Shown here in pieces: positions 25,670 to 42,143 of a stretch of DNA of 64,000 nt. Source of the DNA: Okapia johnstoni (taxonomy: Eukaryota > Chordata > Mammalia > Artiodactyla > Giraffidae); contig CM044316.1 of assembly GCA_024291935.2 (NCBI GenBank), positions 3,650,501 through 3,714,500 of the forward strand, given 5' to 3'. Below the pieces are notes generated by a model. It ran no database searches, was not told the origin of the DNA, and saw only the letters and a program-made list of their open reading frames with translations. Positions within the stretch are counted from its first letter, which is position 1, and each line of letters starts with the position of its first letter. The position numbers and the translations under genes are program-made.

Positions 25670-25950
25670 CCCTAGGATTGTGAGTTTGAGAGGCTATGCG
25701 TCTAGGGTTTGTGTGTCCAAAGGGTACATGTCCAAGGGGTGTGAATCTGAGGGGTGTGTTCGAGGGGCTGTTCAAAGGTTGTGTTCCTGAGAGATTTGTG
25801 TGTCCAAAAGGGTGAGTGTCCCAGGGTTTGCATGTCCAGGAGTTATGTCTGAGGGAGTGTGTGTCATCGCTGAGGGGTTGTGTGTCCAAAGGGCATGTGA
25901 CTAAAGGTTTTGATGTCAGTTGGGGGGGTTATGTGTCTAAAGTTGTGGTG
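25670..25950 (+). repeat. degenerate 15-bp minisatellite
   Basis: About 15 diverged units around GTGTGTCCAAAGGGT (variants ACATGTCCAAGGGGT, GTGTGTCCAAAAGGGT, GCATGTCCAGGAGTT). It lies just downstream of the CpG block at 25.4 kb. Confidence 0.75.
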
Positions 25951-28900
25951 CCATGAGACTCTGGTATGCGTCTGTGAGCTCCAGTGGTTCCTTTTCCTGG
26001 GGCACACCCCTTTGTGCATCCTGGAGGCACCTGTGCACAACCACAATCCCCTGCCTTCCTGCTGTGAGTGTGCCCTGATGTGTCACGGCCCCGCACCTTC
26101 GTGTGGCATGGCACCCACGTGTGCTTGTGACTGCCGTGACCCTCACCCACCCTGTGGGGTTTGCATCTCATGCAGTGAATGAGGGGCCTCAGCTGGGCCC
26201 ATGGGGTACCTCTGTGGCTGTGGGCAGGACGGTGGGCACGGAGCCCTGGGCCACTTCCTCCCCATGCCTCAGTGTCTCATCGGAGGAACGATAGTCACAG
26301 CCCTCCGAGGTTGTCAGCATATGACAAACTGGTGGCCGAGTTACTTTCCTGATCATGGTCCCCACCCTCTGTATCTCTCAAGGTCCTGGGCAATGGACGT
26401 CACCAGCTGGAGTCCCAGGCTATTCCCTGTCCCCAAGCTGCAGACCTAAGAGGTCAGACATAGGTGAGGCCTTTTGCCTGACCTGGCTAAGAACCCTCAC
26501 AGGGGAAGGTCAGGACTTCAGGACCTTTGGCATCCGGGGTTGAGCACTTGCAGACTCTCGGGGTAAAGGAAATGGGGTTCAAAAAAGTATTTAGACTCAG
26601 AAGGACAAGTGTGTGGGGTTTGATTCCAAAAGTCAACGGAGCTTTGGGAGAAAGCCTTGCTCCCTCCTGTCCCCATACCTGCCTTCCATCACCTGTCTAA
26701 GTCCAGAAGTGAATCTTGGCTTCCGGGGAATGGAATCTGGGGACATTGAGGGTCCTGGGGTCTCACCTGTGAGAGCTGGAAACTCACTATCTAGTCTGAA
26801 GCTGCCACTTTGCAGGAGGGAAGACTGAGGCCAGGTGGAAACACCCAGGCCCCTCAGAGAAAGGATGGGCTGCCCCTCAGACCCTAGGAGAACAAAAGCC
26901 AGAAGTGAGGGGCTGGCCCCAGCTTCCTCTTGCCCCTCTCTGTGTTACCTCAGACAGATCACTGCCCTTTTCTGAGCTCTCTGGATGCCCTTGTGACCTA
27001 AGCAATCTGAGCTCGATCTTACTTCCCATCTCCAAGTAATGATTGATTTCATTAAATCATTACCCAACCAGGCAGACATCTGGAAAATGCAAATTAGAGG
27101 AGAGAGGGAATTAAGGTCATTTGTCACCCCAACTCAGATGCAATGAGTGTAGACATGTTGGGTATTTGACCTTCCGGAAGATTTGAGGCAAATAGGCACT
27201 TGCAGGCAGATGTCATGTTTTGGAGAGGATTTATCACACGCCTGGGATCCCATTTGGGGTAGGAGAGGTCACCCCAGCCCAGGCTCATGAATCCAAGTCA
27301 GGTGTACACAAGGATTGGGTCCCATTTCTCAGCACCCCCAAAGTGCTTCCCTGTGCCTGCAACTTGGGGGCCTTGTGAGGCTGCCCGTTGGCCCCAAGCA
27401 GTACAGAAATGAGTGTCTCAGACCCCACTAGTACCCAGGCCAACTTCTCGGACTGGGTTGGGGGGCTGAGGGGGGCTGGGTTTGGGGTGCATTTGGACAA
27501 CCATGGGGTACAAACTCACACTGGAATGAGGATCTGGGGTCCCACTGTGTGGCCCTGGGAAGGAGCCCACTTCCTGCTGTGTAGAACAGGGCAGCCACCT
27601 CCGCTTCACCGGGCTATCTGAGTCTGGCTGGCCCCGTGTGTAAATGAGGTGGAGTGTGGGCCCCGGGCACACAGCAGGCACTCAGAAACAGGAGGTGCCA
27701 TCCGAACCATGACCAAGTGGAGTGCCTGTGAGCCCCATCCAGGCCCACCTCACCCCATCCTGCACCAGGGCCAAGCAGGCCTCAGGCCTGTCAACCTCCC
27801 TGTCTGACCTCCTCCGGTTTATGTTCACTAGAGGTTGAGTTGGGGGTCTGGTTGAGCTGGGGTCTTCAGAAGGGAACAGTGCAGGCCAGCTGTCACAACG
27901 AGTCACTGCTGTGACACAGGCCTGCCTCTGTCCAGTTTCCACAACCAGAGCCTCATCTCCTGCTGGATGCTGTCCTGCACCTAAAAGACTCCTCCTCATC
28001 ACAGGGTCTGCTGAAAATCTGGAATTAGACCACAGCCCCTGCCCCCCACCACCCCCGACTCATATACCTCCATGACTCAGTTGCTGTACAGTCCACTGTC
28101 TCACACTGATTCCCGAGTCCCCTGTGGCTTCCCTGCTCCCCTCTGCTTCTGGTTGCCCATTGCTCACCCATTCTCAGCAATACCAATCACCGCCATACCT
28201 GGAACCCACCTAGCACATTCCCACCTCCAGGCCTTTGCACCTACCATTCTCCACATCCTTTCATGGCTGGTGTACTCTCCTCCTTGTGGTTCCCTCCTCC
28301 TTGTATTTCCCTTTTCAAAAAGTCTCTTTTGGCCCCTCTGTTCAAAACAGCTTTCTCCACACCACCTCCCCCACAGCCTCCCCCTGTAGAATTCCATCGT
28401 TAAAGTCTGTCCCTGACACAGTGATGTGCCTGTTGTCTCCCTCACCAGACTGGGCAGTGCAAAGGGTCCGGCTGGGTCTGTCTCCTCCCTGCCCTTGTAT
28501 CCCTGACACCTTGGTGAGCCATAGACATTTCTGGGGGAAGAAAGTGGGGACCAGGGATGCCCCAGGGGCCCCAGGTTGGGTTCCCCACTGGTTGCATCTC
28601 TGCTCTGCTGGGCTGTGGGCTGAGTCCCTTCCGCCCAGCTCTGACAGATGTGTTAATTTCCCAAGCAGGGAGGCCCAGGCCTCTGGGGATGAATTTCTAG
28701 GGCCCTATGGGGACATCTTTCTCTGGAACAAAGAGTGAGAAGCCTCGGGCCGTTCCTGTAGCTGCTACTGCAGCTTAGGGGACATCTTTGGGGGCCTGGG
28801 GTTGGGCAAGTGCCCTGACTTGTGTGAGATAGCAGGGTTGGGTGTTGAATGTTCGGTCTCTCCCAGCCCCAGGGGGATGGGTCCTAAGCCCCACGGGAGG

Positions 28901-29332
28901 CGAATGGGGCAATGAGTCTATTTTGCAGTAGCTGTGACAGAGAAACTGGCCTTCCTGGCAGGACCTGCAGTGGACAGGGCAGCCAGGCCCTCATGACTTC
29001 AGGATGTAATTTCCTTCCGAGGTGGGCATGGAAACCTGGGGCTGAGGGAGGCACGAACACCATCCAATGGGCTATTGTGCATGAGCATGTTGAGGGGCCT
29101 CTCAAACTGGCAGCCTGTGGGCCAGATGGGGCCTCAAGTTTGTTTTGTGAGCCATGAGGTGTTTAAAAGAAAATGGAACCCGTTGCCAATGTCTCTTCCA
29201 TTTGTTAAGCAGTTGTTTGTTCACTTGTTCAAGGAATGGTGACTGCAGACCTACTCTGTGCTGGGCATTGGGAAGGCTCCATCTCTGCCCTCGTGGAATG
29301 GACCTCTTAGGGGCGCAATACAACCATCAGAG
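25951..29332. other. non-coding interval between BORCS8 and MEF2B coding exons
   Basis: No exon with recognisable protein similarity. Positions 28100-28400 resemble an L2-type 3' fragment ('cctccaggcctttgcacctacc'). An octamer and a small inverted repeat lie at 27037-27094. By synteny this is probably intron 1 of MEF2B and of the BORCS8-MEF2B read-through. Confidence 0.5.
27037..27064. promoter_or_regulatory. AT-rich inverted repeat (possible homeodomain-type element)
   Basis: Arms GTAATGATT (27037-27045) and AATCATTAC (27056-27064) are perfect 9-bp inverted copies around a 10-bp spacer. A perfect octamer, ATGCAAAT, follows at 27087-27094. No repeat family is recognisable here. Confidence 0.4.
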
Positions 29333-29545
29333 AGGCTCCCCTGGTGGCTCAGATGGTAAAGAGTCTGCCTGCAATGCAGGAGACCCGGGCTCGACTGCCG
29401 GGTCAGGAAGATCCCCTGGAGAAGGGAATGGCAACCCACTCCAGTGTTCTTGCCTGGAGAATCCCATGGACAGAGGAGCCTGGCAGGCTACAGTCCATAG
29501 GGTCACAAAGAGTCAGACACAACTGAGTAACTCACACACACACAC
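29333..29545 (+). repeat. Bov-tA/BovA-type SINE with (CA)n tail
   Basis: 'ggctcccctggtggctcagatggtaaagagtctgcctgcaatgcaggagacc...cacaaagagtcagacacaactgagtaac' followed by 'cacacacacacac'. Confidence 0.93.
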
Positions 29546-30439
29546 GATCATCAGAGAAACTAACAAAGAAGCACCAAACATGTCTGGTACAACTGAGCTG
29601 CAGAGGGAAAGAGGACTCTGCTCTGGGGAAATTAGCACTGCTAGAGAGACTTCTGCCCAGCCTTGAAGGACATGCAGCAGCTTCTCAAATCTGGGTGAGT
29701 CTGAGAAGGGTCTTCAGGACAGAGGACACGGCGGGGCAAAGACCTGGCGATGGAGAAGAGGCAGGTCTGCCTGGGGCTGGGTCTCAGGTGCCAGGAACGG
29801 GACGGAAGGTGAGCGAGTCTGTTGTTAGATGAGGCCTTTCTAAAGTGGAGGCACAGGTGAGTGGGTGCCAGGGCCCACTGCATAGATGGGGAAACAGGCT
29901 TGGAGCATGTCAAGCAGTGACTGTGCAGTCGAGCCGGGATAGGAACCCTGGTCTGACCAAGCCCACAGCCACAGCCAGGCCCACAGACCCCTCAGCACAC
30001 AGCCACGCTGGGCCCTCCGGAAGCAGGCCTGCGGAGGGGTCTGTGGAGGGGGGTTTGAGGGTTCCCAACTGGGCCTCAGTTTCCCCAAGATTGTCAGAGA
30101 GACTGATAGACAAAGGGACTCCTCCCCCTGCAAAGGGCCTTCTCCACCTGGAACCTTCTGGGTTTCTGGGATTCAGAGCCACACGTGGGTAACACGTTCC
30201 ACCCTCAACCCCCCCCCCCCCACAGTCCCCAGAACTACCCGAAGATGCCCACAACCCCCTGCCACCTGCACCGCTGTAGCCTGTGGTCCCCATGCAGTGT
30301 CCATACATATGATCCCTGAGGCCCTCCTCCCCCCTCGCCCCACCCTCAGAACCCCCATCCCCTAACCTGCATCTGTCCCCTGGGGAGTGCTCCCACCCTG
30401 CCTCAGGAAGCCAGAGGGTGGACGATACCACTGCAGAGA

Positions 30440-30760
30440 TAGAGGCCCTATCTGTGTCCGTGTGCCTGCCTGTAATGGGAGACCAGCATGGATCTGGGAA
30501 GTCTACCTGTGTTTGGGGGAGCTCTGTGTGTGTCTAGAAAGGTTACATGTTGGGGTCATGGTGCGTTTGGGGGTGTCTGCATATGGTGAGGTTTGTGTGC
30601 ATTTGGGGGATCGGCATGTGTCAGGAGTCCGTGTGTGTGTGAGAGGTCTGTGTGTAATTGGGCATCTGTGTGGACTGCGGGATACGTGTGTTTGCTGAGC
30701 CATGTGGGTTTGGGAGGGGTCTACAAGAACTGTGGACTGCGTGTGTTTGAGGGGAGCCTC
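30440..30760 (+). repeat. degenerate GTGT-rich tandem repeat
   Basis: Loosely periodic (about 20-25 bp) GT/GGG-rich units of the kind 'gtgtgcatttgggggatc' and 'gtgtgtttgaggg'. Units are much diverged. The interval 29550-32128 shows no coding exon. C- and G-homopolymer runs lie at about 30210, 31138 and 31673. Confidence 0.55.
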
Positions 30761-31971
30761 CCTATGAGGGGAATCTCTCAAACCTCCATCTGTACATGTA
30801 AGGAAGGGCTTTCTCCCTGAGCTGCCTGTCCCCAGCACCCTTCCGGGGTCTGCCTGGTGGCCTCAGTCTGACCTGGGCACCCCTGGGCTGAGCGGAGAAG
30901 ACCCTAAGGAGTTCTTCTGCCTGCATACAGAAAGAGTGATACAGCATCTCAACCGCACCTACTTCAGAGAGCCCCCCAACTCAGGGAGGTGTCCCCAGCT
31001 CTCCCCATCTTCTGGGGTGGGAAACTGAGGCCTGGAGAAGTTTGGCCACACAGGAGTCACTCCCAGAGCCCGCCTTCTCCCGGGGGCAGGAGAGGGGCCG
31101 CTGTGGGCTAACCAGCCCCTAGGTCCCTCACAGTGCCCCCCCCCCCCAACCTGAACCACCATTTCCCCAGGCTCCCGGGGGAGGAGACAGTCAAGGGCCC
31201 CGCTGGGCTGGGGGAGGGTCTCCAGCAGCTGGGGTCAGAGCCGCCAGAGCCCTCAAGAGAGGGGAGGGGGGGTCCCGACTTTCCAAGGGGCTCTTCCTGT
31301 CGCCCATAACGAGGTGCTTGGGGAACAGGTGATGAAACCACCGCCCGGGTTGCGTGAGGCGGGGCCACTGGGCTGATTTGCTGCTGGGCCCAGGCGCAGC
31401 GACCCCTCCCCGCTTCGCCGCGTCCCCTGGGCCCTCACCTCCCCCCGCCACCCACCTGCCTCTCACTTCTCCTTTCCTCCCCTCCTTCCCGGCCTGGGTC
31501 CCCTGCCAAACTGTGGCTTCTGGGCTCAAGTGTCAGGCAACGTACCTCTGCTGCTGGCCCCTCCATTAAAGCCCCGCTGAGAGACGAGAAGGGGAACCTG
31601 ATGGCTCCTGGTCTTTTATCTCAGACCCTCGCCGCAAAGCCTGTGAGATCAGGATGCCATGACCCGCTTTATGGGGGGGGGGGGCAAGTAGGGGCCTGAT
31701 GTCGCCCAGCCTGCCACAGGAAGGGCCCCTGTGGCCCCACAAGACAGCATGCTGACTCAGCATCCCCAGCTCCAAAGCCCCTCTGCCTTCTGGCTTCTGG
31801 GAGTCCAGAGACAACGTCGAAAGGCCCCTCCCACTGCCCCCTCCTTCTCAGCTGGTGGCAGATGGGTTCTCACTCCCACCTATAGATGAGAAAACTGAGT
31901 CCTTCCACAGGAAGAGGCCCACAGTGAAGGGTGAGTGGGAGGGTGGGGTTCCTTCCAGACGTCCATTCCGA

Positions 31972-31986
31972 TCACCAGGGGGCTGA
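31972..31986 (+). promoter_or_regulatory. possible CTCF-like motif
   Basis: TCACCAGGGGGCTGA resembles the CTCF core, with a weaker 3' half than the motif at 22437. Confidence 0.4.
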
Positions 31987-32128
31987 GAGGCCTCTTAGAG
32001 GGAGGTGACAGTCATGGCCTAAAGGACTTCAGGGGTGCTTGTTGATGGACTTAGTGACCACAGGTGTCACAGTAGAGACTTAGTCATGCTCCAGGTGCTT
32101 ATGAAATCTTCCTGTGTACCCCCAGTTT

Positions 32129-32330
32129 GGGGCTTCCCTGGTGGCTCAGCGGTAAAGAACCCACCTGCAATTCAGGAGACTTGGTTTTGATCCCTGGGTT
32201 GGGAATATCCCCTGGAGAAGGAAATGGCAACACATTCCAGTATTCTTGCCTGGTGAATGCCATGGACAGAGGAGCCTGACAGGCTATATAGTCCATGGGG
32301 TCACAAAGAGTTGAACATGACTTAGCATGC
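32129..32330 (+). repeat. Bov-tA/BovA-type SINE
   Basis: 'ggcttccctggtggctcagcggtaaagaacccacctgcaattcaggag...gggtcacaaagagttgaacatgacttagcatgc'. Confidence 0.92.
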
Positions 32331-32589
32331 ATGCACGCACTGCACACACCCTGAGTTTCCCCCACAAATAACGCTCAGGCCTGAGACCCCAGGCTTCCTC
32401 CGACCCCAGGCATATGCCACCAGCATATCCTCTCCCCTTTGTTGCCAAACAACACATCCTCTCTGCCTTTCTGCAGCCCCAGCCTCAGTTCAGGCCCCAC
32501 GTCTGCCCCAGCTTCTCCCTGTCATCTCACTCCTGCTCAGACAGATGCTGTCCTCACAGCAACCTGAGAGGGGGAGGGGGAGGGGTACT

Positions 32590-33195
32590 TTTAAAAAAAT
32601 CCTTTTGGTTATGTCACATAGAGGGAAATGCAAAAATCATTGGAGTAGGGCTAAAAAACTTGCACCAACTGAATACAGCTGGTCCAGGGAACATAGCACG
32701 CCAGCCCCCTGACTTGCGCTATCCTGTCACAGCACCTGCTTAGCGTGGTCATTGTGCTCATATCCATCACGGGAGGTAGGTGTTGCCTGTTCTGGAACTT
32801 CACATCAATGGAATCACATGGCATGTCCCCTCTGCAGAGCCCAATGTTGTTGAATCAGCCCATGATCTGGGAGGTTCACATGTGCGGTTGCATGGAGCTG
32901 AGACGCATCCTTTTTCTGTGCTGTATAGTAGCCCACCATAGAATTTACCAGAAAGTAGTTGTCAATTCTCCCATTGAGGGCATTTGAATCATTTCCAGTT
33001 TGGGGCTATGATGAATGAAGTTGCTGAGAATATTCTTGTTTGTGTGATTTCTTACATGGGCCCATTTGTCTTCGGTAAATACAAGGGGAGGGGAAGGATC
33101 ATTGGGTTGGAGGGTAGCTGCTTGTTCACCTTTAGTAGATGCCAGACAGTTTTTCAGAGTGGCTCTTCTTCTTTCCCCTCCCACCAGCAATGCAT
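32590..33195 (-). repeat. L1 3' UTR fragment, reverse orientation
   Basis: Text such as 'gaacttcacatcaatggaatcacatggcatg', 'catttgaatcatttccagtttggggctatgatgaatgaag' and 'cagagtggctcttcttctttcccctcccaccagcaatg' matches reversed mammalian L1 3' sequence. Confidence 0.82.
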
Positions 33196-33199
33196 GAAA

Positions 33200-33640
33200 A
33201 TACGGGGGGATTTTAAACTGTCAAAATCATATCTAGGTTCTCCTTTGCCCCCAAATTCTCTATAGCTCCCTAATGCCCTCAGAGTAAAACCTACACTCTT
33301 CACTGTGGCCCACAAGGACCTACGGGATCCAAAGCCCACTCCCACCACCACCATCCCCCTCCCGTCTCTCCCTTGTTCACATTGTCCAGCCATTCAGACT
33401 TCTTTGCTGTTTTCAAAATGTCAAACTCATGAGCACTCAGCTTCTGTCCTTGCAGTTCCCCCTGCCAGGAACACCCTTCCACCAGATCTTCTCACAGCTG
33501 ACTCTTCCCTTTGTTGCCTGGGTCTTTCTTGTTCCTCTGGTCTCAGTTCAAACATTACCTCTTCAGAGAGGTCTTCCTTGAATCCCTGGCTACTAACATT
33601 GCCCCTTTTGTGGTCAATACTTCTCTCTTTTTAGACTTAG
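33200..33640 (+). repeat. L2-type LINE 3' fragment
   Basis: Common L2 phrasing: 'cactgtggcccacaaggacct', 'ccctgccaggaacacccttcc', 'tctggtctcagttcaaacattacctcttcagagaggtcttccttga'. Ancient and decayed. Confidence 0.7.
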
Positions 33641-34326
33641 GTTCTGACCTATAAGAGTTTCATTAAAATGACTTGGGGTTCCCCTGTTTTTAAAGGTCTG
33701 AGTTAGTTTAAAGAACATTTCACTTTCCTGTCCTCTAAGGTTGGATAAAACAGCTATAAAACCGTAGGGGCCTGTTGTCCTTTTAATGGTAGGTCTTGAG
33801 ACACTTTTTTAATCTTCCATGGTCATCGGTCTACTTAAGCTTTCTACTTCTTTTGAGGTCAGTTTATCGCAATGGTTGGCACATAGTTGACGCTTGATAA
33901 GTGGGGTACAAAGATAGGGGTGGGGAGGCACTGGACTCTTGACTTCAAATGCCCACTCTCCTGCCCATGTGCTCAGGCCCTATCCAGCTCTCCCACTGAG
34001 GCCCAGCTGCATGCTTTCTCCGTTGAAGTGCCCTCTTGGATTTCTCCAGGCTCTTCTTCCCTTTCCTAGGTCGATGGGTTCGCCACTGCCACTCTGCTGG
34101 GCAGATGCAACAAGCTCTAGGCTTTCTAGCTGGACCTTGTTGGGGGGGGTGGGGGGCTTGTGCCCAGAAGAGGCCTTCCCCAACCTCAGCCTCTCCCAAC
34201 CTCAGCCTCCCCCCTCGTGCCCTGCACATTCAGCGCACACCACCACCTCCCCCCAGCAGTTCCGATCACCATCACGCCAACATCTGGAGAACTGGCCGCC
34301 TGGTCTGTCTGCGGCTCAGGGTGGGG

Positions 34327-34443
34327 ATTTGCATGTGAGGACAAATATATATGCACACCCTGGGCCTCCCGCCTCTGCATTCCTTGGCTGGCCCTTCACA
34401 CCTGGGCCTGAGGCAGGTCAACGCTGAGCGGTTGGATTTGCAT
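34327..34443. promoter_or_regulatory. pair of octamer motifs upstream of MEF2B
   Basis: Two perfect ATTTGCAT (reverse octamer) motifs at 34327-34334 and 34436-34443, 109 bp apart, in unique-looking DNA about 4 kb before the MEF2B start codon. This is a candidate lymphoid (OCT1/OCT2) enhancer by motif content only. Confidence 0.4.
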
Positions 34444-35309
34444 GCGCGTGTATTTCTGGGTAGGGAGTCAGCTGGGGGAGTCTGAGAGGAAGTTGTTGAG
34501 GGAAGCTAAGAGGAGTTCAGACGTGTCCCTCCTGAACCACTCCATATCTTCCCAGTCACCCCTGTGTCTAGTCCTGAGGGTCTTCCAGGCTAGGGGAGAA
34601 GGAGAGAGCTGGATATACAAACCCCCATCCAACAGCCCACAGTGTCAGAACTAGAGGGGAAGAATGGAGGCTGTGGGAGACCAGAGTGAGGGCAGAGAGG
34701 GCTTCCTGAAGGAATGGATTTCTTGAGCTGAGTTTTTGAAGTGTGAATAGGAGTTGACCAGGTGCAGAAGAGGCAAAAAGGGGATTTCAAACAGACATTT
34801 TTGTTGAAGGTAGAGAACAGTGGGCAGGAGCTGATTAGGGCAGGGCCTTGAATGCCAGACTGAGGACTGGAACTTCCTTCCTCCTGAAGGTAGTGGGGAG
34901 CCGTGAGGAGTGTGTAATCAGGAAGGGACATGATCAGAGTTATGTGCTGGGAAGATCCCTCCAGGACCAGAGCAGGGGGTGACTTTGGTTCCTAGGTGAA
35001 GATTGAGGGTTCCAAAATCATCAAGGGTCTTCTGACTCAAACCCCTGCATGAGTCCATCTGCACCTGTCAGGCCTGCCTCTGGAGATGGCAGAGGACCTG
35101 GTGGCCTTTTGAGGAACCAAAGAGCCCTAGAGCACAGTGACTTAAAGTACAGGACTCAGGCATAGCACAGAGGAGGCCTAACCCCCAGTCTCGGCCCAGA
35201 TGGACACAGCTCTGGCCTCCCTGCAGTTTCCTGTCCTCTTTACCTCTGCCTCCAACAGTCCTGCTCCCCATGACAGCTATAACCAAGTTTTTGTTTATTT
35301 TTTCTGACT

Positions 35310-35480
35310 GCACCAGTTTTTTTTTTTTTTTTTTTAATTTGGGGCTATATCAGGTTTTAGCTGTGACACCCTGGATCTCAGTTGAGGCATATGGGATCTA
35401 GTTTCCTGACCAGGGATCAGACCTGGTCCCCTGAATTAGGAATGCAGAGTCTTAACCCCTGGACTACCAGGGAAGCCCCC
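35310..35480 (-). repeat. CHR-type SINE, reverse orientation
   Basis: A T-rich head (reversed A tail) at about 35318-35336, then 'ctagtttcctgaccagggatcagacctg...gcagagtcttaacccctggactaccagggaagccc'. An L2-like fragment follows (35520-35740). Confidence 0.87.
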
Positions 35481-36889
35481 ATGTTCAAGTTTTTAAAGTC
35501 CTGTCCCTTCTTGATGAATTCCCATCTGTCATGGCTCTCCATTGCTCTTAGACCAAAACCCAGAGGTCTCACTGCAGCTCAGAGGACCCAGAGTGGCCCT
35601 GCCTCTGCACGTTTCCCCCTCTTTTCTCACTCCAGCCTTGTTGATGTGTCTCCTTCTTCCTCAGGGACTTTGCACCTGCCATTCCTTCTGCCTAAAACTC
35701 ACTTCCTGTCTCAGCTCTTGAGTCTCAGTTCAGAGTCCCCCTACTGACCTTCTGGCTGTCGGGGGCTCCCCCATTATGTGAACCCTGGCATAGCCAGGAG
35801 GTCCTTGTCTAAAATGGGGACAGATGGAGAAGGGGCCAAAGTTGGATCTTCCAGACCCCGAAACTCATGTCCAAGTCCCATGTTCCCATGGGATTCCAGG
35901 CGTGGGGGGCATTTCCGGAATCATCTTGGCACCAAGACCTCCGGGCCAGTGCCCTCCTCCTGTCCCCAGGGACCTGTCAGGGCGGGGATAATGCATCCCA
36001 GCCGTGGGAACTAGCCCGATTCCGGACAGGGATTAAAATTAGCCCCAAAGGTTAAATTTAGCAAGTCAGGCTGGAGCTGGGGGGCCAAGGTGGGGGCTCT
36101 TCTTGGCCTGGACTCCACATAGCTGTGACTACTCAGAGACCCAGACCAGGGAAGGTGGAGGGTGTGCCTGGGGTGACATAGTGGGCTGCATATGACTGAC
36201 GGGTGACTCACATTTCCAGCTCTGGGTCTTTGGGAAGATGGGGAGACCCCCAGACCCCCCCAGGCTAGGGTATGTTTCTCCCAGAGACAGACCTGCATTT
36301 CCCTACACTTCCCAAGTCCTCATTCTCAGGCTTTGTGCGAGGTATTCTGCATTTCGTACCCACCCCATTCACAGAACAGCAAACTGAGGCCTGAGGAGAG
36401 GCCGCCCTTACTGAAGACCTCTCTTCTGGTCTGAGGCTGCCTGGGACCTGAGCACGGGCCCACTTCATCCTGGGGAAGGCCTGTGGCATGGCCTCAGTCA
36501 TCTATGACACGAGAGGGCTGGGGGGTGGAGTGTGGTCAGGGAGTTGGCGGAGGGGTCTCGGGGGCTGTGGGGTAGCTCTCTACAGTGGGATGGGTGCTGC
36601 AGGACAGGCGATATGACTCCTTGATTCCAAGGAGCCCTGCCTGGGGGCTGCTGGGAAAGGCCTGGGCCGGGTCTTGGTTCCTCGTTGCCCTCACTGAGCT
36701 GCCCATTCTCACCCTTGGGGCCCCCACCAGGGAGATCCGAGATCCCCCTGAGGAGGGGCCAGGCTTCCTCTCTGTTCGCATGAGCCCACCCCTCCTGCCA
36801 ATCTGAAGTCTCCAAGTGTAAGTCTTCCCAGGGGATTTCCCCTCCTGCCGCTGGAATGTAGGTCAGGGATGGGGCTTCTGTTAGGCTTC

Positions 36890-37024
36890 CCCCCATTTTT
36901 TATTTCTGTTTTTTTGGCTGTGCCATACAGTATGTGGGATCTTAGTTCCCCGACCAGGGATCCAACCCAGGCCCCCTGAGGTGGAAGCACAGGGTCTTAA
37001 CCACTGAACCGCCAGGGAAGTGCC
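36890..37024 (-). repeat. CHR-type SINE, reverse orientation
   Basis: 'tttttttggctgtgccatacagtatgtgggatcttagttccccgaccagggatcc...aaccactgaaccgccagggaagtgc'. Confidence 0.88.
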
Positions 37025-37099
37025 CCCCAACCCCCAGCCAACACACATTTTTAAAAATAGAAATCTTTAATCACTGAGGGAGAAAAGTTAGAAAATTCA

Positions 37100-37535
37100 A
37101 AAGATAAAAATGAAAAAAGAAGAGATGAAAAAGCCACACATTGTATGATTCCACTTATAAGAAATGTCCAGAACAGGCCAAATCCATAGATTAGTGGTTG
37201 CTGGGGGCTGAGGAAGGGGGAATGGGGAATGACTGCTATGGGGCTGGGTCTTCTCTTTGTTTTGTCTTCTGGATTTTTGGTTTTGTTTGGTTTTGGTTTT
37301 TTGGTCTTGCCAAACTGCATCTGGGATCTTAGTTCCCTGACCAGGGATTGAACCCAAACCCCTGCAGCTGGACTGCCAGGAAAGCCCCTGGGGTCTCCTT
37401 TTGAGAGGATGTAAAGTTTCTGGAACTAGGTAGAGATGACGGTTGCACAACGTCATGAATGCTCTAAATGTCACTGAATTGCACATGTTAAAATGGCGAA
37501 TTTTATGTTAAGTGAGTTGCATCTCAATTTTTAGA
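37100..37535 (+). repeat. L1 3' fragment carrying a nested reverse CHR SINE
   Basis: The outer L1 reads 'ttgtatgattccacttataagaaatgtccagaacaggcc ... aaatggcgaattttatgttaagtgag'. A reverse CHR SINE (about 37255-37390, 'gggatcttagttccctgaccagggattgaacc') interrupts it, with imperfect duplicates of GGGTCTTCTCTTT on either side. The SINE therefore inserted after the L1. Confidence 0.82.
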
Positions 37536-38294
37536 AACCTACCCATAAATTTCCACCCAGCACTGACTCCCAGCTTGAGTATTTTCTTCTAGTCTTTTCC
37601 ACTCGCAATGCAATTTTTAAATATGTTTATATATTTTTTAATGTATGTTTTCTGGTAACCACAGCCCTCAACTTTGCTCATGGAAGGGCTGTTGTAAGTG
37701 GATGGAATGAGTTGAAAAGTGTCTGCTGTGTGGATCAGGCTTACTTCTGGATCACTGAGCCCCACTGGGTACCATCATCAGATGGTCCTCCAGCCTGGCC
37801 TGTTGAGGACTTCTAGGCTGCCGCCAGTGTTCATAACAACAGTGTATCCACGGCACCTGCTCTCTGTAGGGCAGATCTGAATGCCCTATGTGGGTTAGCT
37901 CATTTTACGCTCCAGTAGCACTGGGCAGTGCACTGCACAGACAAGGGGTCAGGCTCCCCTGAGGTCCCACAATTATCAGCTTGTTTTGCTTTAGAGCCTC
38001 AGTTGGGAGCACCTGTACCTCTCAATCTCTCCCCCTTGGTCAGCCTTTTCCTTATAAGGCATTGGTCTGAAGATGTTCAGTGAGCATCTGATGCATCCTG
38101 GGCTGGTCGAGGGTGTGAGATGGGGGGTGACCCAGCCCACCTCATTCTCCCCCACTGTCTCCTGGCAAGGGTAGGAGGAAGATAGGGGGTATGCTGGGGT
38201 GCCTGTCCCTACTTTCCATCCACCCACTCCGTTCTCTTCTCCTCCTCCACCCACCCCAACCTCCAGAAAAAGGACACTCCACCCAACCTGGGAC

Positions 38295-42143
<3,849 letters not shown>

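Noticed and set aside
30440..30760. GT-rich tandem region considered as a structured RNA or coding repeat
   Set aside because: Units are too diverged, no stable frame or pairing stands out by eye, and it resembles ordinary decayed minisatellite DNA.
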